From Cellvibrionales bacterium UBA1963 (GTDB lineage Bacteria; Pseudomonadota; Gammaproteobacteria; Pseudomonadales; UBA7434), in NCBI GenBank assembly GCA_002336035.1, contig DDED01000180.1, positions 1-8,435 on the forward strand: DNA of 8,435 nt, written 5' to 3'. The notes under the pieces were generated by a model, which saw nothing but the letters and a program-made list of their open reading frames with translations, ran no database searches and was not told the origin of the DNA. A program made the translations under genes and the position numbers. This document shows, one piece after another, positions 7,602 through 8,435 of this stretch (position 1 is its first letter; each line of letters begins with the position of its first letter).

Positions 7602-7833
7602 GGGTAGAGTTTATCCGATATAATTGAGTGGCTTGTATTTTTTTACGAATTTCACTGGGCACTAGATTCACGAGTTGGCCAAATAAAGTTATTCCGTATT
7701 TTAATATTGCAAGTTGTTGATCTGAATTAATATTTAGCCATATATAAGTTCATATTTCGGCGTTAATTTTGATTTCCATGCTCAATGTTTCGAGACTCAT
7801 CATTTTAAGGCGCAGTTTATAATTTTTACCCAT
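7594..7833 (-). other. Stop-interrupted open frame upstream of the monooxygenase (possible decayed or recoded small gene)
   Basis: Most of the 258-bp divergent region is one open minus-strand frame from ATG at 7833 to TAA at 7594-7596, 80 codons in all, broken by a single TGA at 7750-7752. The first part encodes 27 residues, beginning MGKNYKLRLKMM. The second part encodes 51 residues and includes LAILKYGITLFGQLVNLVPS followed by EIRKKIQATQLYRIN, an alternation of hydrophobic and charged residues that looks helical. The final TAA overlaps the monooxygenase start in the string ATGACTAA, the geometry of translationally coupled genes. I recognise no family. Against it: there is no clear Shine-Dalgarno at 7833, no ATG in the second part, and the DNA is AT-rich intergenic sequence. 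A pseudogene is more likely than a working gene, and chance is also possible. Confidence 0.25.
7818..7823 (+). promoter_or_regulatory. Candidate -10 element for the DUF1415 gene
   Basis: A perfect TATAAT consensus lies 36 bases before the DUF1415 start codon, a suitable distance for a short leader. At 16-18 bp spacing upstream there is no recognisable TTGACA-like -35, so this is only a half match. It is the best promoter candidate I can see in the divergent region. Confidence 0.4.
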
Positions 7834-7859
7834 GAAATTATTCAGTTTGAGACTAGCAA

Positions 7860-8420
7860 ATGATTACCCCAGAACAAATCACTGAGCATGTGCAGCAGTG
7901 GCTCGACAATGTCGTGATTGGACTTGGTTTATGTCCATTTGCGGAGCAACCAGTGGTGGACAATCGTCACCGCATTGTTGTGCTAGAAACGGCGTCGATA
8001 GAGGTTGTTCTTGAGGCCTTGGGACGAGAGTTCGATCATCTTGCCGCGTCAGATACTCTGATGTTAGAGACAAGTTTGCTCATTTTACCCAGTTTTTTGC
8101 CAGATTTTCTCGATTTTAATGACTTTATGTCATTAGCGAATCAGTTTTTATCGAGCAATAATTGGTCGGGTGTGTTTCAGTTAGCCAGTTTTCATCCCGG
8201 GTATCAGTTTCTTGGAACCGCGTCAGAAGCGGCGACTAATTTCACTAATCGCTCTCCTTACCCTATCGTGCACATTCTTCGTGAGCGCAGTGTCAGCTGG
8301 GCAGTTGCTAACTACCCCGATATTGATGCTATTCCAGAGCGGAATATGGCCATTATGAATGCGCTATCTCTCGAACAAATCACCCATTTATTCCCAAACA
8401 TAAAATTGAAGACTGTTTGA
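7860..8420 (+). CDS. DUF1415 family protein of unknown function
   Basis: The 186-residue product carries the hallmarks of the DUF1415 family, which is common in gammaproteobacteria and has no established function. Seen: an N-terminal helix with W14 leading into VVIGLGLCPFA at 18-28 with C25, ETSLLILPSFL at 70-80, QLASFHPGYQFLGT at 107-120, the conserved block TNRSPYPIVHILRE at 129-142, and IPERN at 158-162. Conserved Cys, His, Asn and Arg residues hint at a binding or catalytic site, but no reaction should be assigned. There is no signal peptide or membrane segment. The ATG at 7860 follows a weak GAG about eight bases upstream and puts the family's N-terminal helix at the start of the protein. 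It is transcribed divergently from the monooxygenase cluster. Its last codons, Thr-Val-stop, coincide with the first unit of a tandem 9-bp repeat. Confidence 0.92.
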   Translation: MITPEQITEHVQQWLDNVVIGLGLCPFAEQPVVDNRHRIVVLETASIEVVLEALGREFDHLAASDTLMLETSLLILPSFLPDFLDFNDFMSLANQFLSSNNWSGVFQLASFHPGYQFLGTASEAATNFTNRSPYPIVHILRERSVSWAVANYPDIDAIPERNMAIMNALSLEQITHLFPNIKLKTV

Positions 8421-8435
8421 ACTGTTTGAACTGTT
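8412..8435 (+). repeat. Tandem 9-bp repeat (ACTGTTTGA) spanning the DUF1415 stop codon
   Basis: Two perfect copies of ACTGTTTGA lie at 8412-8420 and 8421-8429, followed by six bases of a third at 8430-8435, where the window ends. The first copy supplies the codons ACT GTT TGA that end the DUF1415 protein. Because the unit is nine bases, each further copy puts another in-frame TGA after the first. The total copy number cannot be seen from here. Confidence 0.85.

Noticed and set aside
7750..7752. TGA in the upstream frame read as selenocysteine
   Set aside because: The surrounding residues resemble no selenoprotein motif and I see no convincing SECIS-like hairpin just downstream; a nonsense mutation or chance is simpler.

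Overview
The window looks like chromosomal DNA of a gammaproteobacterium, probably marine. That rests on a bifunctional MnmC, an Escherichia coli-like YjdM/PhnA zinc-ribbon protein, a DUF1415 protein, and moderate, slightly AT-rich composition. The taxonomic call is an inference. I see no rRNA, tRNA, CRISPR array, insertion sequence, prophage gene or integration site.

Layout: five genes run leftward on the minus strand. In transcription order they are a class B flavin monooxygenase of Baeyer-Villiger type (6057-7601), mnmC (3860-5983), a glutamine cyclotransferase with an N-terminal export signal (2971-3852), yjdM (2552-2890) and an M16C presequence-protease-like zinc peptidase (1-2472). The peptidase runs off the left edge and lacks its C-terminus. 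One gene, a DUF1415 protein (7860-8420), runs rightward from a shared divergent region at 7602-7859.

Only the mnmC and cyclotransferase pair shows clear operon structure: the gap is 7 bp and the Shine-Dalgarno of the second gene overlaps the stop codon of the first. The other spacers are 70-80 bp without a recognisable hairpin terminator, so read-through is possible but not shown. The genes do not form one pathway. They cover tRNA wobble-uridine modification, peptide degradation, envelope protein pyroglutamate formation, and a flavoenzyme with an unknown physiological substrate.

The least explained stretch is the divergent region. On the minus strand one frame is open from 7833 to 7594 except for a single TGA, and it ends in an 8-base overlap with the monooxygenase start. 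This could be a decayed or recoded small gene, or chance. At the right edge the DUF1415 stop codon lies inside a tandem 9-bp repeat that continues out of the window. I did not find convincing evidence for a new biological system; the findings are small anomalies, ranked accordingly.
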